Shown piece by piece: positions 63,665 to 64,000 of a stretch of DNA of 64,000 nucleotides. The notes below the pieces were generated by a model. It ran no database searches and was not told the DNA's origin. It worked only from the letters and a program-made list of their open reading frames with translations. The DNA comes from CADEDH01 sp041394285. Lineage in GTDB: Bacteria > Actinomycetota > Acidimicrobiia > Acidimicrobiales > SZUA-35. The first letter of the stretch is position 1, and every line of letters starts with the position of its first letter. Where the stretch lies: contig JAWKIL010000011.1 in the NCBI GenBank assembly GCA_041394285.1, positions 129,282-193,281 on the forward strand, written 5' to 3'. The position numbers were made by a program, and so were the translations under genes.

Positions 63665-64000
63665 ATGCTGCTTCGACGCCGACATCCGACCACCGCGACC
63701 GTTCGGGAGGCGATCGAATATCTCGCCTCGGCGTGCGACGGGGCAGTCCGGCGTGATGGCCACGGCTTCAGCGCCGACGATGTCGCCGCTGGGCACGATC
63801 TCGTCACCCACGTCCGCTGGGGTCCTCTGCGCCGCCGGACCGCCAGACGCCTGGTGCGCACCTACCGAGGCCAGCTCGCCAGGGCGGGTTTCGACCCGCA
63901 GCAGATCCTCGGTTCCGCTCGTTCTCGGCACATCTCTCGCCGGCGGCTTCGCACCATGGGGCCGTGCTGGGCCACGGATCCCACCGGAGTCCACCGCCAG
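63665..64000 (+). CDS. Hypothetical protein, 3' end outside window
   Basis: 112 codons from ATG 63665 to the edge with no stop: TATVREAIEYLASACDGAVRRDGHGFSADDVAAGHDLVTHVRWG and then basic text. The CDGA-RDGHGF-DD-GH pattern recalls proteins of actinobacterial plasmids that process or modify DNA, but the family cannot be named from this part. Ribosome site AGGAGG lies before the ATG at about 63654-63659. Confidence 0.6.
   Translation, partial: MLLRRRHPTTATVREAIEYLASACDGAVRRDGHGFSADDVAAGHDLVTHVRWGPLRRRTARRLVRTYRGQLARAGFDPQQILGSARSRHISRRRLRTMGPCWATDPTGVHRQ

Overview
The window is 64 kb of very GC-rich DNA with short leaders, many ATGA/GTGA stop-start overlaps and actinobacterial gene families (QcrB of the WHQKHTQFPGPG type, an LLM/F420-type oxidoreductase, an SCO6745-family protein, MalT-like LuxR, DUF1059). 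I infer an actinobacterium, probably of the Acidimicrobiia type. That taxonomic call is an inference from gene content, not a computed placement. No rRNA, tRNA or CRISPR array was found.

Layout. 1-10.2 kb is an aerobic respiratory module: Rieske protein (cut by the left edge), cytochrome b, a convergent diheme cytochrome c, caa3-type oxidase subunits II (with a fused cytochrome c), I and III, then two cation transporters, a small membrane protein and a CtaG-like assembly protein fused to a cytochrome c domain. 10.4-15.1 kb on the minus strand holds glycosyltransferases (two GT9 heptosyltransferase-like, one GT4-like), followed by a methyltransferase gene. 15.3-22.7 kb holds fumarase and an aromatic catabolic set: two metal-dependent amidohydrolases, an SRPBCC protein, and a Rieske dioxygenase beta/alpha/ferredoxin operon. 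22.9-25 kb has a MarR regulator divergent from a ClC channel. 25.1-30.4 kb has a TerB/COQ4-like fusion and a tight trio DUF3891 / flavin split-barrel / unusual family A DNA polymerase. 30.5-43.6 kb is regulator-rich: MalT-like LuxR, MarR, two TetR, an MFS exporter, a ferredoxin, DUF1059, DUF4386, an LLM oxidoreductase and a small class III cyclase-like protein. Clear palindromic operators lie next to several of these regulators.

43.6-52.1 kb is an accessory region of small enzymes: VOC, methyltransferases, GNAT acetyltransferases, NUDIX and HIT proteins, and a P-loop kinase/NUDIX fusion. It also contains a decayed flavin monooxygenase and several single- or double-base frameshifts. 49.1-52.1 kb is one compact five-gene operon.

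52.1 kb to the right edge looks like an integrated conjugative or mobilizable element: a MobF relaxase with an excisionase-like helix-turn-helix segment inserted in its relaxase domain, an AlbA_2 (Schlafen-type) protein, a badly frameshifted VirD4/TraG-like coupling protein preceded by a 256-aa plasmid-type protein, a 564-aa protein of unknown function, and the 5' part of a gene running off the end. Copies of a CATCTCTCC motif occur on both sides of the transfer genes, near 52.14-52.22 kb and 61.78-61.80 kb. No integrase, replication gene or element boundary is visible in the window.
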